In this document: positions 28,399 through 36,386 of the stretch, piece by piece
Numbering within the stretch: the first letter of the stretch is position 1
Layout of the letters: the number at the start of each line of letters is the position of its first letter
DNA from: Winogradskyella litoriviva
GTDB lineage: Bacteria; Bacteroidota; Bacteroidia; Flavobacteriales; Flavobacteriaceae
Reading direction: 5' to 3'
NCBI RefSeq assembly: GCF_013249065.1
Contig: NZ_JABRWQ010000002.1
Location: 186,001 to 250,000, forward strand
DNA: 64,000 nucleotides
Made by a program: the position numbers and the translations under genes
The notes under the pieces: generated by a model
Told to the model about the DNA's origin: nothing
The model's input: the letters and a program-made list of their open reading frames with translations, nothing else
The model's database searches: none

Positions 28399-28662
28399 AT
28401 GAAAAACAATTTAGCAAAAATTAAATCTGAAATAGAAAATTATGCAAAATCTACTAATAAATCCGAATTAAAAGTATTAGAACAATTAAATGACTATTAC
28501 TTTAATAAAAAAGTCAAGGATAATTTAAAACTATATAAAAAAGGAGAGAAAAAAGTTAGTGACATAACTAAAGACTTAAAGATTTCACCTCGTAAACTCT
28601 ATGCTATACTAAAGGAAAAAAATATAGCACATAAAACCTACAACAAAACAAAAACGGAATAA
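28399..28662 (+). CDS. Small basic protein with a C-terminal helix-turn-helix-like segment
   Basis: 87 residues, lysine-rich, with an alpha-helical N-terminal half. The C-terminal part (about 52-80, KVSDITKDLKISPRKLYAILKEKNI) reads like a helix-turn-helix. No signal peptide. It may bind DNA, but I recognise no family. It stands alone between msrB and lpdA, 127 bases after msrB, and is followed by a possible terminator at 28729. Confidence 0.5.
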   Translation: MKNNLAKIKSEIENYAKSTNKSELKVLEQLNDYYFNKKVKDNLKLYKKGEKKVSDITKDLKISPRKLYAILKEKNIAHKTYNKTKTE

Positions 28663-28728
28663 ATCAATAATTCTTTTTTATAAATAATTAGTTACTCAAT
28701 AGTCCTTAAAAATAATAGGCTTTGTAAA

Positions 28729-28771
28729 CGTCATTTTAGATTAATCCATTTAATGACGGTCTTCTTTTTTT
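28729..28771 (+). terminator. Possible terminator after the small basic protein gene
   Basis: CGTCATT (28729-28735) pairs with AATGACG (28752-28758) around a 16-base loop, followed after five bases by a T run (28765-28771). The stem is short and the T run displaced, so this is weak. Confidence 0.35.
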
Positions 28772-28803
28772 AAAGAGACTTAAGAATTGTTCGTTGAGTT
28801 TAA

Positions 28804-28873
28804 CGTCTTACTATTATTACATGGTAGTTAGCTGTAAACAAACTAAGTAGAAATAATAATCCCCAAAAAGACG
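28804..28873 (+). other. Intergenic segment with nested inverted repeats (possible structured RNA)
   Basis: The 370-base gap 28663-29032 holds no gene I can support. Within it three nested pairings line up: CGTCTT/AAGACG (28804-28809 with 28868-28873), ATTATT/AATAAT (28813-28818 with 28852-28857) and TAGTT/AACTA (28825-28829 with 28841-28845). In AT-rich DNA short pairings arise by chance, so confidence is low. Confidence 0.2.
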
Positions 28874-28965
28874 ATAAACAATTTATTATTTTTCAACAAA
28901 TATGTTTTGAAAATGGCTTAAATTAAAACTATCCAAGTATTTCATTTTATATTTTGATTTAGAAT

Positions 28966-28999
28966 TTGTCATTTTAATATTTTGAATTTCATATTTTTG
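28966..28999 (+). promoter_or_regulatory. Putative lpdA promoter
   Basis: TTG at 28966-28968 and TATTTTTG at 28992-28999, spaced by 23 bases, match the flavobacterial -33/-7 consensus at its upper spacing limit. The -7 box is 33 bases before the lpdA ATG. Confidence 0.5.
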
Positions 29000-29032
29000 T
29001 AGCTTGAAAGAATTTAATAAAAAAACTTACGC

Positions 29033-30409
29033 ATGAGTAAATACGATATTATTGTTTTAGGAAGTGGTCCTGGAGGCTACGTAACAGCAATTAGAGCATC
29101 ACAATTAGGATTTAAAACTGCAGTTGTAGAAAAGGAAAATCTTGGTGGTGTTTGTTTAAATTGGGGTTGTATCCCAACAAAAGCCCTTTTAAAATCTGCT
29201 CAAGTTTTTGAATACCTTAAACACGCTGAAGATTACGGATTAAAAGTAAAAGATTATGAACACGATTTTGAAGCCGTTGTAAAACGTAGTCGAGGTGTTG
29301 CTGAAGGCATGAGTGGTGGTGTAAAATTCTTAATGAAGAAAAACAAAATTGATGTCATTGAAGGTTTTGGTAAATTAAAAACTGGAAAAAAAATTGATGT
29401 TGACGGTAAAGAATATTCTGCTGACCACATTATCGTTGCAACTGGTGCACGTTCTCGTGAATTACCTAGTCTGCCACAAGATGGCGAAAAAGTTATAGGT
29501 TACAGACAAGCCATGAGCTTAAAAAAGCAACCTAAAAAAATGATAGTAGTAGGCTCTGGTGCTATTGGTGTAGAATTTGCTTATTTCTACAACTCAATGG
29601 GCACAGAAGTAACTATTGTAGAGTATTTAGACAAAATTGTACCTGTTGAAGATGATGACGTTTCTAAACAATTAGAACGTAGCTTTAAAAAATCTGGTAT
29701 AAAAATAATGACCTCTTCTGAAGTAACTTCTGTTGATACCTCTGGCAAAGGCGTTAAAGCTACTGTTAAAACTAAAAAAGGCGAAGAAGTGTTAGAAGCT
29801 GATTTAGTATTATCTGCAGTTGGTATTAAATCAAATATTGAAAACATAGGACTAGAAGATGTTGGTATTGCTGTAGATAGAGACAAAATCTTGGTTAACG
29901 ATTACTACCAAACAAATATACCTGGTTATTATGCAATTGGAGATGTTACTCCTGGCCAAGCTTTAGCACACGTTGCATCTGCAGAAGGTATTCTTTGTGT
30001 TGAAAAAATTGCTGGGCAGCATGTAGATAAGTTAGATTACGGAAACATTCCTGGCTGTACTTACTGTTCTCCTGAGATTGCAAGCGTAGGATTAACTGAA
30101 GCCCAAGCTAAAGCAAAAGGATTAGATATTAAGATTGGTAAATTTCCATTTTCTGCATCTGGTAAAGCAAGTGCCAGTGGCGCAAAAGAAGGTTTTGTAA
30201 AAGTAATTTTTGATGCTAAATATGGTGAATGGTTAGGATGCCACATGATTGGTGCAGGTGTTACTGATATGATTGCTGAAGCCGTTTTAGGAAGAAAGCT
30301 AGAAACTACAGGACACGAAGTTTTAAAAGCTGTACATCCTCACCCAACAATGAGTGAAGCAGTTATGGAAGCTGTTGCTGATGCTTATGATGAAGTAATT
30401 CATTTATAG
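29033..30409 (+). CDS. lpdA: Dihydrolipoyl dehydrogenase (E3)
   Basis: 458 residues. FAD-binding GSGPGGYVTAI (10-20), redox-active disulfide in GGVCLNWGCIP (C41, C46), NAD-binding GSGAIGVEFAYFYNSMG, and the C-terminal HPHPTMSEAV with catalytic H437 and E442. It reoxidises lipoamide for 2-oxoacid dehydrogenase and glycine cleavage complexes. No E1 or E2 gene is nearby, so it probably serves several complexes. Single gene with its own promoter and a strong terminator. Confidence 0.97.
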   Translation: MSKYDIIVLGSGPGGYVTAIRASQLGFKTAVVEKENLGGVCLNWGCIPTKALLKSAQVFEYLKHAEDYGLKVKDYEHDFEAVVKRSRGVAEGMSGGVKFLMKKNKIDVIEGFGKLKTGKKIDVDGKEYSADHIIVATGARSRELPSLPQDGEKVIGYRQAMSLKKQPKKMIVVGSGAIGVEFAYFYNSMGTEVTIVEYLDKIVPVEDDDVSKQLERSFKKSGIKIMTSSEVTSVDTSGKGVKATVKTKKGEEVLEADLVLSAVGIKSNIENIGLEDVGIAVDRDKILVNDYYQTNIPGYYAIGDVTPGQALAHVASAEGILCVEKIAGQHVDKLDYGNIPGCTYCSPEIASVGLTEAQAKAKGLDIKIGKFPFSASGKASASGAKEGFVKVIFDAKYGEWLGCHMIGAGVTDMIAEAVLGRKLETTGHEVLKAVHPHPTMSEAVMEAVADAYDEVIHL

Positions 30410-30462
30410 GAGAAACTCTTCCTTACCTTCCCTGAAGAAAAGATAGATTATTTAATAGATAT

Positions 30463-30499
30463 AAAAAAAAATGCGATTCAAAATTGAATCGCATTTTTT
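30463..30499. terminator. Bidirectional terminator between lpdA and the beta-barrel genes
   Basis: Perfect stem ATGCGATTC (30471-30479) / GAATCGCAT (30486-30494) with A run before and T run after, placed between convergent genes. Confidence 0.9.
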
Positions 30500-30503
30500 A
30501 TTT

Positions 30504-30989
30504 TTAAAACCGAAACCCGGATTTTAACATAAAGCTAGATGGTGAGCCAAAATTATAATTGTAAATATTATTGGTTTGATTTATCTGATAATTAAATGAG
30601 CCTTTAAGATATAAATCATTATTAAAATCATATTGCAAGCCTGTAGATACAGACGCACCTACTTCTTTAGACAAACCAGTTTTGGTTTTATAAAAATCTA
30701 GCTTAACACCAGACAGAATGCTTAACTTGTCTGTTACTTTTATTTTAAAAAGTATTGGAACTTCAATTAAACTGATTTCGAAATTTTTAAATTCATGTTG
30801 CCCAGCCGTTAATGAAACATTTTCTGATAAAAATATTCCATTGACTTGTAAACCCCAGTTATGCGAAGCAAAATCTTCTTGTAACAATTTGAATTGAGAT
30901 GATTGTTGAGCATAACAAAATATAGAAGTTAGGAGATAAAGTATTAGAGTTGTCATAAAAATAAAATCGTGGTTATTAGTAGTTTTCAT
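30504..30989 (-). CDS. Small outer-membrane beta-barrel protein
   Basis: 161 residues with a signal peptide (ending near SIFCYAQ) and alternating amphipathic strands ending SSFMLKSGFRF, a C-terminal aromatic typical of outer-membrane barrels. The region KVTDKLSILSGVKLDFY has the same pattern as the two neighbouring barrels (31.0 and 31.7 kb). Third of a tandem group, 4 bases after the preceding gene. Predicted start MKTTNNHDF precedes the hydrophobic signal by about a dozen residues. Function unknown; OmpW/porin_2-like fold. Confidence 0.7.
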   Translation of the reverse strand: MKTTNNHDFIFMTTLILYLLTSIFCYAQQSSQFKLLQEDFASHNWGLQVNGIFLSENVSLTAGQHEFKNFEISLIEVPILFKIKVTDKLSILSGVKLDFYKTKTGLSKEVGASVSTGLQYDFNNDLYLKGSFNYQINQTNNIYNYNFGSPSSFMLKSGFRF

Positions 30990-30993
30990 AACG

Positions 30994-31527
30994 TTAAAAT
31001 TTATAGCCTACACCAAAACGTAGAGTTCTCCGTGCTCCCGAGTAAAATTCCCCAAAATCTACTTGATTGGTAAAACTATAACCATACCTTCCTTCTACAA
31101 AAAAGCGCTTGGCAAAATTATATTGCACGCCTATTTCTAACGATAGTCCTAGAGGGTCAAATTTTTCTCCATCACTTACTTCATCAACCAAAAAATCTAA
31201 TTTTGGACCTGCAAATAAGCTCAACTTCTCATTAAAATTATACTTTAAAAATAAAGGCACTTCTATAAAGTGATAATCATCAGTAAACGAAAATAATAAC
31301 TCATTTTGAAAACTCCACTTTTCACTTAATCTAGTTTCAGAAAAAAAACCACCGTAAAACTCCAAACCTTGATAACCTGGTGTGTTATTGGCGCTAATAT
31401 AACTTTGATTGAGACCGCCTTTAAAACCAAAGGTTGTTTGATTTTTAGTAAATTGATTTTGCTCTTGTGAGTGGATTGCAGTAAAGAATGTTATAAAAAT
31501 AACACTACTTAGTAATAGTTTTTTCAT
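30994..31527 (-). CDS. Outer-membrane beta-barrel protein (PorT-like fold)
   Basis: 177 residues: signal peptide ending near TAIHSQ, then TTFGFKGGLNQSYISANN, the start common to Bacteroidota barrels of the outer-membrane beta-barrel/PorT-like group. EVPLFLKYNFNEKLSLFAGPKLDFL is a hallmark segment of this group. Ends in RFGVGYKF. Upstream is a good -7 box at 31552. Forms a two-gene unit with the barrel at 30504. Confidence 0.75.
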   Translation of the reverse strand: MKKLLLSSVIFITFFTAIHSQEQNQFTKNQTTFGFKGGLNQSYISANNTPGYQGLEFYGGFFSETRLSEKWSFQNELLFSFTDDYHFIEVPLFLKYNFNEKLSLFAGPKLDFLVDEVSDGEKFDPLGLSLEIGVQYNFAKRFFVEGRYGYSFTNQVDFGEFYSGARRTLRFGVGYKF

Positions 31528-31551
31528 AATTAATTGATTTTAGTTATGACA

Positions 31552-31559
31552 CAAAACTA
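31552..31559 (-). promoter_or_regulatory. Putative -7 box for the barrel pair
   Basis: Minus-strand TAGTTTTG fits TAnnTTTG, 25 bases before the ATG of the barrel gene at 30994-31527. No obvious -33 TTG. Confidence 0.4.
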
Positions 31560-31696
31560 TTCCTCGTCGCTGTTAAATATTACTAACTAGCTCATAATTA
31601 AACTAAAAGAAAAAGTTAATTAATTCTAAAAACTCTTAATTTTATTATGAGACTAAAACCAAATATAGAGTTCTTATTAGATTTTATTAAAGGTTT

Positions 31697-32179
31697 TTAT
31701 AAAGTATAACCTATACCTAAAAACAAACCATTTGGTGAAATCTCCTTAAAGCCTATTACATACTTCATGTGGAAATCTATTTTGGGAGTCACCTGATATG
31801 CTAAACTTAAATCTGCTCTTACTTTTAGTTTAGCATTAAAAAAATCAAAAAAATAATTTAAACTAGGTCCAACTAAAATATGAAAGTTATCGAATACTTT
31901 ATACTTAAAATATAAGGGAGCGTTTAAGAAATTAAAATCATTAAGGCCAATGTAAATTAACTCCGTCTGAAAACTATAATGTTCTTCAATCTTAAAATCA
32001 GCAAATAAGCCACCATAATAACCAGTTTCTGCTTTAGAAAAGCTTCCAAAACTAGCTTGATTTACTTTAAAAAACGTATAATTAACACCACCTTTAATTC
32101 CAAATTCAGTTTGCGCACTGCCAGTGTGATACACCAAAAAGATTGCGACAATTAAAATGGAATTAAGGTATAATTTCAT
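31697..32179 (-). CDS. Small outer-membrane beta-barrel protein
   Basis: 160 residues with signal peptide ending near TGSAQ and the start TEFGIKGGVNYTFFKVN, similar to the barrel at 30994. The segment NAPLYFKYKVFDNFHILVGPSLNYFF parallels the LFLKYNF...LFAGPKLDFL segment of its neighbour, so the two are paralogues. Encoded 12 bases after aroQ on the same strand and probably co-transcribed with it. Ends GLFLGIGYTL. Function unknown. Confidence 0.7.
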   Translation of the reverse strand: MKLYLNSILIVAIFLVYHTGSAQTEFGIKGGVNYTFFKVNQASFGSFSKAETGYYGGLFADFKIEEHYSFQTELIYIGLNDFNFLNAPLYFKYKVFDNFHILVGPSLNYFFDFFNAKLKVRADLSLAYQVTPKIDFHMKYVIGFKEISPNGLFLGIGYTL

Positions 32180-32191
32180 GTTTTTTTGAAA

Positions 32192-32614
32192 TTAATCAAC
32201 TAAGAAACTTTCAATAGCCAAATCATAACTTTTTAAACCAAAACCTAAAATGACTCCTTTGGCATTTGGCGAAATATAGGATTGATGCCTAAACTCTTCT
32301 CTAGAAAATGTATTTGAAATATGAACTTCAACAACTGAAGTTTTAATTGCTTTAATGGCATCACCAATACCTATAGATGTATGTGTGTAAGCACCAGCAT
32401 TAAGAATTATTCCGTTGTATGTAAAACCTACTTCTTGTATTTTATCAATGAGTTCTCCCTCAATATTAGACTGGTAATATTCTAGTTCAATTTTTGGGAA
32501 CTTTTTCTTTAATATCTCCAAATAATCTTCAAAGGTTTGACTGCCATAAATCTCTGGCTCACGCTTGCCTAAAAGGTTCAAATTTGGACCATTTATAATA
32601 ATAAGTTTTTTCAT
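32192..32614 (-). CDS. aroQ: Type II 3-dehydroquinate dehydratase
   Basis: 140 residues, dodecameric type II enzyme of the shikimate pathway, converting 3-dehydroquinate to 3-dehydroshikimate. Motifs: INGPNLNLLGKREPEIYGS with catalytic Tyr23, LNAGAYTHTSIGIGDAI (Asn72) and EVHISNTFSREEFRHQS with catalytic His98. Full length. Near xerD in divergent orientation, an arrangement common in flavobacteria, but here separated by three lipoprotein genes. Confidence 0.96.
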   Translation of the reverse strand: MKKLIIINGPNLNLLGKREPEIYGSQTFEDYLEILKKKFPKIELEYYQSNIEGELIDKIQEVGFTYNGIILNAGAYTHTSIGIGDAIKAIKTSVVEVHISNTFSREEFRHQSYISPNAKGVILGFGLKSYDLAIESFLVD

Positions 32615-32758
32615 ACATTTAAAAAAATAACAGACTGCTAATCAAATTTTAAGACAAATTTTAATTTAATAATTTAGAGTGCATAATAGTATATAAAAAA
32701 CTGATTTAGCTATAAAAAAATAGCCAAATTTTTCACTTTATTTTTATAAATAAAACTC

Positions 32759-32766
32759 TATCTTTG
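32759..32766 (+). promoter_or_regulatory. Putative -7 box for the TRL-like lipoprotein gene
   Basis: TATCTTTG fits TAnnTTTG, 25 bases before the ATG at 32792. The expected -33 region is AT-rich without a clean TTG. Confidence 0.5.
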
Positions 32767-32791
32767 AAATCTAATCAAATTAATTATAATT

Positions 32792-33076
32792 ATGAAAAAA
32801 AACTTATTAAAAGGTGCTTTCTTAGCATTCGCAGCATTATCAATGACAGCTTGTTCAATAACAATGCCTGTAACTGCAACTAGTAACTCTGTTGGTTCTA
32901 AAGTTGGTACAGCTAAAGCTACAGTAATTTTAGGAGTTTTTGCTTTTGACGAAGATGCAAGTATCCGTACTGCTGCAAAACAAGGTGGAATTACTAAAAT
33001 ATCTACAGTAGATATTAAATCTACAAACGTTTTAGGCCTTTATGGTACTTACGAAACTATTGTAACTGGTGAATAA
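32792..33076 (+). CDS. TRL-like family lipoprotein
   Basis: 94 residues. Lipoprotein signal MKKNLLKGAFLAFAALSMTAC (lipid Cys21), then PVTATSNSVGSKVGTAKATVILGVFAFDEDASIRTAAKQGGITKISTVD in pieces that match the TRL-like small lipoprotein family (glycine-rich repeat, GDASI-type turn, AAKQGGI). Function unknown. A strong terminator hairpin follows 15 bases after the stop, so most transcripts probably end there and this gene is likely expressed more than its downstream neighbours. Confidence 0.8.
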   Translation: MKKNLLKGAFLAFAALSMTACSITMPVTATSNSVGSKVGTAKATVILGVFAFDEDASIRTAAKQGGITKISTVDIKSTNVLGLYGTYETIVTGE

Positions 33077-33091
33077 TTCCAAGTACATAAC

Positions 33092-33126
33092 AAAAATGGG
33101 TAAATTTATTTTACCCATTTTTTTTT
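33092..33126 (+). terminator. Rho-independent terminator that overlaps the start of the next gene
   Basis: AAAAATGGGTAAA (33092-33104), loop TTTAT, TTTACCCATTTTT (33110-33122), followed by more T to 33126: a 13-base perfect stem and T run, ideal for terminating the TRL-like gene. The ATG at 33096 and the first ten codons of the next lipoprotein lie inside it. Confidence 0.85.
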
Positions 33127-33551
33127 ATTTCTTTTTTAGCTGTGGTAATGAGCAAAAAAGGGAAATACCACTTTTTGATGGTCATATTTACCTATTAAAA
33201 ACTGGTGAATTAGAAATTAATAAAACCCAAGTTGAAGTTAATGCGTCTAATGAACTAAAAAATATATTTAATAAAAAAGATTTAGTTCTGTTTAAAGCCA
33301 TTAAGCACAAAGACTATAACACTTATCTTTATATAGATTTAGACACCTTACCAGTAAATAAGAACACCTATAGGACTAAAACAATAGCTAATAACACTAT
33401 AGTCTTATATCAGCATATGGTAGATTCACTGAGTGAAATAACAGAAATAACACTGTTAAAAAACGATAAATTTAAAAATCGATTTTCCAAAGACTCTCTG
33501 ACCTTAAACAGATTTATAATTTCAATAGAATCAGATGATCAAAACAAATAA
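33096..33551 (+). CDS. Lipoprotein of unknown function (start lies in a terminator)
   Basis: 151 residues from the ATG at 33096, giving a short lipoprotein signal (MGKFILPIFFYFFFSC, Cys16). A GTG at 33069 is in frame, overlaps the TRL-like stop and would add nine residues; coupling from the upstream gene through that GTG is possible. Either way the signal peptide is encoded by the terminator hairpin and its T run, so ribosomes must melt it. Mature part is a mixed alpha/beta domain that I do not recognise. Overlaps the next gene by 17 bases, which supports it being real. Confidence 0.65.
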   Translation: MGKFILPIFFYFFFSCGNEQKREIPLFDGHIYLLKTGELEINKTQVEVNASNELKNIFNKKDLVLFKAIKHKDYNTYLYIDLDTLPVNKNTYRTKTIANNTIVLYQHMVDSLSEITEITLLKNDKFKNRFSKDSLTLNRFIISIESDDQNK

Positions 33552-34077
33552 ACTATCAGTACTATTTTTAATTGCATTATTTTCTCTTAACGCTTATAAT
33601 TGTGTTGGTGTTAAACCAGCCTCTACAGGTAAAATATCTAAATATGTAGAAGATTTTTATCTTGGAGATGGCAAAATGCAGTACTTTGTAAAATCGCTAG
33701 AGTACATTAGCCAAACTGAAGATGACGCAGCACTAGATGCTACATTTAGACGAGCTAGTAAAAAAAATGATTCTGTTACTGTTAACTTTTCAGTATTATT
33801 AAACAAAAACAATTCTGTAAATAAAGTTGTTATTAAAAATGGGGAAAGCGAATATATTCCAGAACCTATACAAACATTCTTCACACAAAAAGAAGATGAA
33901 AAAATTCTACATAGATTAAGCATTAAGATGCCTTATGGAGATTATAAAAAGCATTTACTAAATCAAACACATTCTATTACAGTTTTAACTGAAGACGAAT
34001 CTTCAACAATTTCTTTAACTAAAAAAGGCAAGCAAAATATGGAAAAAATCATTCTCATATTAGATGATTTGCTTTAG
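33535..34077 (+). CDS. Putative lipoprotein of unknown function
   Basis: 180 residues; N-terminal hydrophobic signal with Cys23 in NAYNCVG as a possible lipid site. The rest contains a helix-rich part, a charged central part (RRASKKNDSVTVNF) and a C-terminal amphipathic stretch. No family recognised. Starts inside the preceding lipoprotein gene (17-base overlap), so the two are probably made together. It ends 88 bases before xerD. Confidence 0.6.
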   Translation: MIKTNKLSVLFLIALFSLNAYNCVGVKPASTGKISKYVEDFYLGDGKMQYFVKSLEYISQTEDDAALDATFRRASKKNDSVTVNFSVLLNKNNSVNKVVIKNGESEYIPEPIQTFFTQKEDEKILHRLSIKMPYGDYKKHLLNQTHSITVLTEDESSTISLTKKGKQNMEKIILILDDLL

Positions 34078-34165
34078 ACATTATCCATTCTGATTTTTGG
34101 CAGTCAATTAAATTTGTAATTATTTACAAGTAGAGATTCCAGTACTATTTTTCTTAATTTTAACC

Positions 34166-35074
34166 ATGAAATGGAATCAAGCCATAACGGATTACAAAAA
34201 CTATTTAAGAATAGAACGAGGTCTTTCTATTAATTCAATAGAAAACTATTGCTATGACATAAAAAAGTTAATTAAATACTTAGAGGAGCACAGTTTAACT
34301 GAATCTCCCATTTCAATAGAAAACACTGTAATAAAAGACTTTATTTATTCAGTTTCAAAAAATATAAATCCTAGATCACAAGCACGTTTAATATCTGGAC
34401 TTAGAAATTTCTTTGATTATCTAATTTTTGAAAACTACAGAGACACAAATCCTTTAGACCTAATAGAATCACCAAGAATAGGCAGAAAATTACCAGATAC
34501 ATTATCAGTTAAAGATATAGACAACTTAATTAATGCTATTGACCTAAGTTACCAATACAATGGCGTTAATCTTGGCGAACGTAATAGAGCAATTATTGAA
34601 ACCTTATATAGCTGTGGACTTCGAGTGAGCGAATTGATTAATTTAAAAATTTCCGATTTGTTTTTTGAAGAGGGATTTATTAAAGTCACAGGCAAAGGCA
34701 ACAAACAACGTTTTGTTCCTATAGGACCGTCTACTCAGAAATTTATAAATATTTGGATATCAATTAGAAATCATATTGAAATACAGCCCAACTCTAAGGA
34801 TGTAATTTTTTTAAATTTTAAAGGTAAAAAACTAACAAGAGCAATGATTTTTACTATAATTAAAAAGTTAGTTGAAACCACTGGTATTAACAAAACTGTA
34901 TCTCCTCACACCTTTAGACATTCGTTTGCGACACATTTATTAGAAAATGGCGCAGACTTAAGAGCTATACAGATGATGCTTGGCCATGAAAGTATTACAA
35001 CTACAGAAATATATATGCATGTTGACCGTTCTCATCTCAGCGAAGTTCTTAATAAATTTCACCCTAGAAAGTAA
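34166..35074 (+). CDS. xerD: Tyrosine recombinase XerD
   Basis: 302 residues. N-terminal SAM-like core-binding domain (1-95) and C-terminal catalytic domain with the full set R153 (CGLRVSEL), K177, H248 and R251 (SPHTFRHSFATH), H274 (MLGHESITTTEIYMHV) and nucleophile Y283. It resolves chromosome dimers at dif with a partner or alone. The chromosomal context (aroQ neighbourhood, no att-like repeats, no cargo) indicates the housekeeping enzyme and not a mobile-element integrase. Confidence 0.9.
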   Translation: MKWNQAITDYKNYLRIERGLSINSIENYCYDIKKLIKYLEEHSLTESPISIENTVIKDFIYSVSKNINPRSQARLISGLRNFFDYLIFENYRDTNPLDLIESPRIGRKLPDTLSVKDIDNLINAIDLSYQYNGVNLGERNRAIIETLYSCGLRVSELINLKISDLFFEEGFIKVTGKGNKQRFVPIGPSTQKFINIWISIRNHIEIQPNSKDVIFLNFKGKKLTRAMIFTIIKKLVETTGINKTVSPHTFRHSFATHLLENGADLRAIQMMLGHESITTTEIYMHVDRSHLSEVLNKFHPRK

Positions 35075-35140
35075 TCTAAAATCGTTATTTTTATCCGTGA
35101 CAAAATGTTGTCGTTTGTGTCTTAATACAAAGAATAATCC

Positions 35141-36316
35141 ATGAAGCTCTCCGATTTTAACCTAACAAATTATAAATCAAAATTTTACGAAAAGAATAAA
35201 TTATCTAATCAAAATTTTGAAGATATAAAACATAAAATAGCCTTAGAAATTTCTAAAGTAGGCGTTTGGGACTGGAATGTAAAAACTAATAAAGTTACTT
35301 ATTCTGAAGCGTCTAATGAAATTATTGGCTACGGTAAAGATGAAATAAAAAACACTGCTGCGGCTTGGAATGACAGAATACATCCAGATGATAAAGAGGC
35401 TTATTTTAGTGGATTTAAATCACATTTAAAAGGCGAAATAGATTTTTACGAAAACGAATATCGTATAAAGTGTAAAGACGGAAGCTATAAATGGATACTA
35501 CATAAAGGCAAGGTTATTGAACACGATACTAATAAAAAACCATCTCATATTATAGGTACTCACACAGATATTACGAAACTTAAAACCACAGAAGATAAAC
35601 AAAACAAAAACTTATTACTTATTACAAACCAAAATAAGAGACTTTATAGTTTTACACACATCGTTTCTCATAATTTAAAAACGCATATTGGTAATTTTCA
35701 AAATCTCTTAGAATTATATGATAATGCCAAAAACGAAATTGAAAAAGGAGATTTAATTCTACATTTAAAATCTATTTCAGATTCATTAACAAATACCATA
35801 GTAGATTTAGATGATATTATAAGTATTAAATCTAAAGCGCAAACACATCAAATTAACGAACGTATATATTTATATAACTGCTGTAACAAAGTTATAGAAA
35901 GTCTAAGTAGCGAAAGTAAAACAAGAGGAGTTACTATACATAATGCTTTACGTAAAGATGAAGTAATTCTATCTAACAAATCTTATTTAGATAGTATTTT
36001 TTACAATTTAATTTCCAATGGAATTAAATACTCTGACCCAAATAAAAATTCACAAATCGTTATACAATCTGTTCACACTAAAGATTTTATAAAAATTCTA
36101 ATTTCTGATAACGGAATAGGAATTGATATGGATAAATATAAAGACCAAATATTTGAAATGTATCAAACTTTTCATGGCACCAATAGACAAGATTCTAGAG
36201 GCATTGGATTATATATTACAAAAACACAAGTTGAAGCTTTACATGGTGAAATACAGATAGAAAGTAAACTAAATGAAGGTACTGCTTTCTCAGTTACTTT
36301 AAAAAAACAGAAATAA
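35141..36316 (+). CDS. PAS-domain sensor histidine kinase, soluble
   Basis: 391 residues without membrane helices. A PAS fold-3 domain at about 30-150 (VGVWDWNVKTNKVTYSEAS, then RIKCKDGSYKWILHKGKV and GTHTDITKLK) is followed by a HisKA-like dimerisation helix with the phospho-acceptor H177 in FTHIVSHNLKTHIGN. The HATPase domain has N-box NLISNGIKYSD, G1 DNGIGID and G2 RGIGLYITK. No response regulator gene lies nearby, so its partner is elsewhere. Ligand of the PAS domain unknown. Monocistronic with a shared terminator downstream. Confidence 0.9.
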   Translation: MKLSDFNLTNYKSKFYEKNKLSNQNFEDIKHKIALEISKVGVWDWNVKTNKVTYSEASNEIIGYGKDEIKNTAAAWNDRIHPDDKEAYFSGFKSHLKGEIDFYENEYRIKCKDGSYKWILHKGKVIEHDTNKKPSHIIGTHTDITKLKTTEDKQNKNLLLITNQNKRLYSFTHIVSHNLKTHIGNFQNLLELYDNAKNEIEKGDLILHLKSISDSLTNTIVDLDDIISIKSKAQTHQINERIYLYNCCNKVIESLSSESKTRGVTIHNALRKDEVILSNKSYLDSIFYNLISNGIKYSDPNKNSQIVIQSVHTKDFIKILISDNGIGIDMDKYKDQIFEMYQTFHGTNRQDSRGIGLYITKTQVEALHGEIQIESKLNEGTAFSVTLKKQK

Positions 36317-36332
36317 ACAAAAACTGAATTAT

Positions 36333-36368
36333 AAAAAAAGTGCTTATTAAAAAATAAGCACTTTTTTT
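36333..36368. terminator. Bidirectional terminator between the kinase gene and rny
   Basis: GTGCTTATT (36340-36348) / AATAAGCAC (36353-36361) flanked by A7 and T7, between convergent genes. Confidence 0.9.
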
Positions 36369-36386
36369 ATATGTAATAATACTTTT

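Noticed and set aside
28782..28802. 21-base near-match to part of the 6S RNA gene at 38134-38154 as evidence of a second 6S RNA
   Set aside because: No closing stem or similar length around it; one or two such matches are expected by chance in 64 kb of AT-rich sequence.
34166..35074. Tyrosine recombinase as sign of an integrative element
   Set aside because: Full XerD motif set, chromosomal neighbourhood near aroQ, and no att-like repeats or cargo genes; this is the housekeeping recombinase.
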